NCBI GenBank assembly: GCA_030681145.1
Contig: JAUXXK010000409.1
Span: 1 to 5,470 of the forward strand
Length of the DNA: 5,470 bases
From: Methanobacteriaceae archaeon
GTDB lineage: Archaea; Methanobacteriota; Methanobacteria; Methanobacteriales; Methanobacteriaceae
Reading direction: 5' to 3'
The notes beneath the pieces were generated by a model that saw nothing but the letters and a program-made list of their open reading frames with translations, made no database searches and was not told where the DNA came from. Shown here piece after piece: positions 4,273 through 5,470 of this stretch. The position numbers were made by a program, and so were the translations under genes. How positions within the stretch are numbered: the first letter of the stretch is position 1; each line of letters opens with the position of its first letter.

Positions 4273-5470
4273 TTACATTCCCTGTAAACTCATATCCAAC
4301 ATTCTCTTAGTTTCTGAAGCTAGTTCTGGTGGAAGCCCAGTTATATCCATACTTAAAAAACCTCTCACAATCATGGAAGCTGCTTCTTCTTCAGTTAAAC
4401 CTCTTGAAGTAAGATACATTACTTCTTCTTCTGCAATTTTCCCAACAGCTGCTTCATGTGACATTTCAAGTTCGGTAGAACTTCCTTCTAGTTCTGGAAC
4501 TGCATATATCATTGAATCATCGGATAAAACTAGCCCATGACACTCTAAATGACCTTTAACATTTGGAACTCTTCCGGCCAGATGTCCTCTGGAGTATATC
4601 TGTGATTTTTCTTTGGAAACTGCTCTAGAAATGATTTCTGAGCTACTGCCTTCCCCTTCTAATAACACTCTGGATCCCATATCTAATACAGAATCTTTTT
4701 GGCCTCCCAAAATAGACTGGAAAAGAACTTTTGAATTTTTACCTGTGCAATAAGCTGTAGGATATGATTGGATACTTTTAACGGGGCTGGTTAGTATATA
4801 ATTGCTAATATAAGTCGAATCGTCCCCCACCATTATTCCTGTACGTGGCCTTACTTCAACTTGTTCTGCCCAGTTGTGAACCATGGTAAATGTTATTTTA
4901 GCTCCTTTTTTAAGATAAAATTCAGATACTCCTACGTGTAATGCTGAACTTACATCTTCGCCAGTGGCACATCCTGTTATAATGTGTAACTCTGAGTTTT
5001 CTTCGGCAATGATAATATTGTGGGCTGTTTGCATTACTTTTTCATCACCAATAAACATGCATGCTTGCAAGGGGAATACTTCTTTTGAACCAGGTAATGA
5101 TCTTATGAAGTAACCTCCACTACCTCCTTCTTCTTTTTCCCTAAGAGCTGTCTGGGCAGTATATTTATCACTATCTACCGCAACAGCTTTCCACATATAA
5201 TCCTTTAACCAGTTATATTTATCCAGGGCTATATTCATTCCCATTATTTCTACTGATTCAGAATCGCAACTTGCACAAACTCCACTTTGATCCATTTGAA
5301 TAAAAGTACCGGATCTATCTTTTTCATCGGGATCTACTCCCACTTTAAGCAAAGTTTCTTGGACTTTTTTTGGAACTTCATTTGCTCTGTTAACGTTTTC
5401 ATGGTCTCCTGCTTCTTCTAATATGAATTTTTCCAGATCTATGTCCTCGCCATAAAGAGCTTTTTTGTTT
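4273..5470 (-). CDS. sufB: SufB/SufD-family Fe-S cluster assembly scaffold subunit, N-terminus cut by window edge
   Basis: A subunit of the cytosolic SUF scaffold that builds Fe-S clusters with the ATPase SufC. 398 residues are visible and the frame stays open to the right edge; since these proteins run to about 410 residues in methanogens, only a short N-terminal piece should be missing. The TTG at 5352 is not the start: the frame upstream encodes a normal N-terminal helical part (ALYGEDIDLEKFI, then EVPKKVQETLLKVGVDPDE). The body has the parallel beta-helix pattern, and the C-terminus carries the family signature: GHLECHGLVL at visible residues 306-315, AVPELEG at 323-329 and SHEAAVGKIAEEEVMYLTSRG at about 337-357. 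The cysteine in GHLEC (310) aligns by motif with the catalytic cysteine 405 of E. coli SufB, and the His-Glu of SHEAA with its H433/E434. A CxxC at visible residues 65-68 is noted separately. SufC is expected beyond the right edge. SufB versus SufD naming is uncertain. Confidence 0.9.
   Translation of the reverse strand, partial: NKKALYGEDIDLEKFILEEAGDHENVNRANEVPKKVQETLLKVGVDPDEKDRSGTFIQMDQSGVCASCDSESVEIMGMNIALDKYNWLKDYMWKAVAVDSDKYTAQTALREKEEGGSGGYFIRSLPGSKEVFPLQACMFIGDEKVMQTAHNIIIAEENSELHIITGCATGEDVSSALHVGVSEFYLKKGAKITFTMVHNWAEQVEVRPRTGIMVGDDSTYISNYILTSPVKSIQSYPTAYCTGKNSKVLFQSILGGQKDSVLDMGSRVLLEGEGSSSEIISRAVSKEKSQIYSRGHLAGRVPNVKGHLECHGLVLSDDSMIYAVPELEGSSTELEMSHEAAVGKIAEEEVMYLTSRGLTEEEAASMIVRGFLSMDITGLPPELASETKRMLDMSLQGM

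Noticed and set aside
4273..5352. Suf subunit starting at TTG 5352
   Set aside because: The frame is open upstream to the window edge and encodes typical SufB/SufD N-terminal sequence leading straight into LLKVGVDPDE, so 5352 is an internal Leu codon.

Overview
The window looks like part of a methanogenic archaeal chromosome, most likely order Methanobacteriales and probably Methanobacterium or a close relative. The reasons are a methanogenesis marker 14 protein, a CobY-type (archaeal) cobinamide-phosphate guanylyltransferase, archaeal TATA boxes with U-tract terminators, and Shine-Dalgarno sites matching the GGAGGTGAT that pairs with the archaeal 16S 3' end. Base composition is clearly AT-rich. 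I see no mobile element, CRISPR array, tRNA or rRNA. It reads as conserved core chromosome rather than an island.

Layout: five genes lie on the + strand and one on the - strand. (1) 1-986: a CaCA-family cation/Ca2+ exchanger whose 5' end lies at or just outside the edge. It is followed after 4 bases by (2) 991-1422, a single-domain universal stress protein, so the two are probably one transcript ending in a U-tract near 1431-1448. (3) 1611-3080: methanogenesis marker protein 14, an ASKHA-like protein of unknown function, with a TTG start fixed by a strong GGAGGT site and its own promoter. (4) 3171-3800: cobY of the adenosylcobalamin/pseudocobamide pathway. (5) 3778-4044: a short PRC-barrel protein that overlaps the end of cobY and is probably translationally coupled to it. 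After a 228-base AT-rich convergent spacer comes (6) 4273-5470 on the - strand, a SufB/SufD-family Fe-S scaffold subunit whose N-terminus runs off the right edge.

How the genes fit together: cobY makes the lower part of the nucleotide loop of the cobamide used by the MtrA corrinoid subunit in methanogenesis. The marker 14 gene just upstream has a nucleotide-binding fold of the type found in ATP-dependent reductive activators, including corrinoid activators. This suggests, as inference only, a link between marker 14 and activation or maturation of a methanogenic cofactor enzyme. SufB serves the large Fe-S demand of such cells. The exchanger/Usp pair is a separate ion-homeostasis or stress unit.

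The best candidates for something undescribed are the marker 14 protein itself, the PRC-barrel protein coupled to cobY, and a possible leaderless 23-codon mini-ORF in the convergent spacer, which has a TATA-like box about 25 bases upstream. That last one is weak and could be chance.
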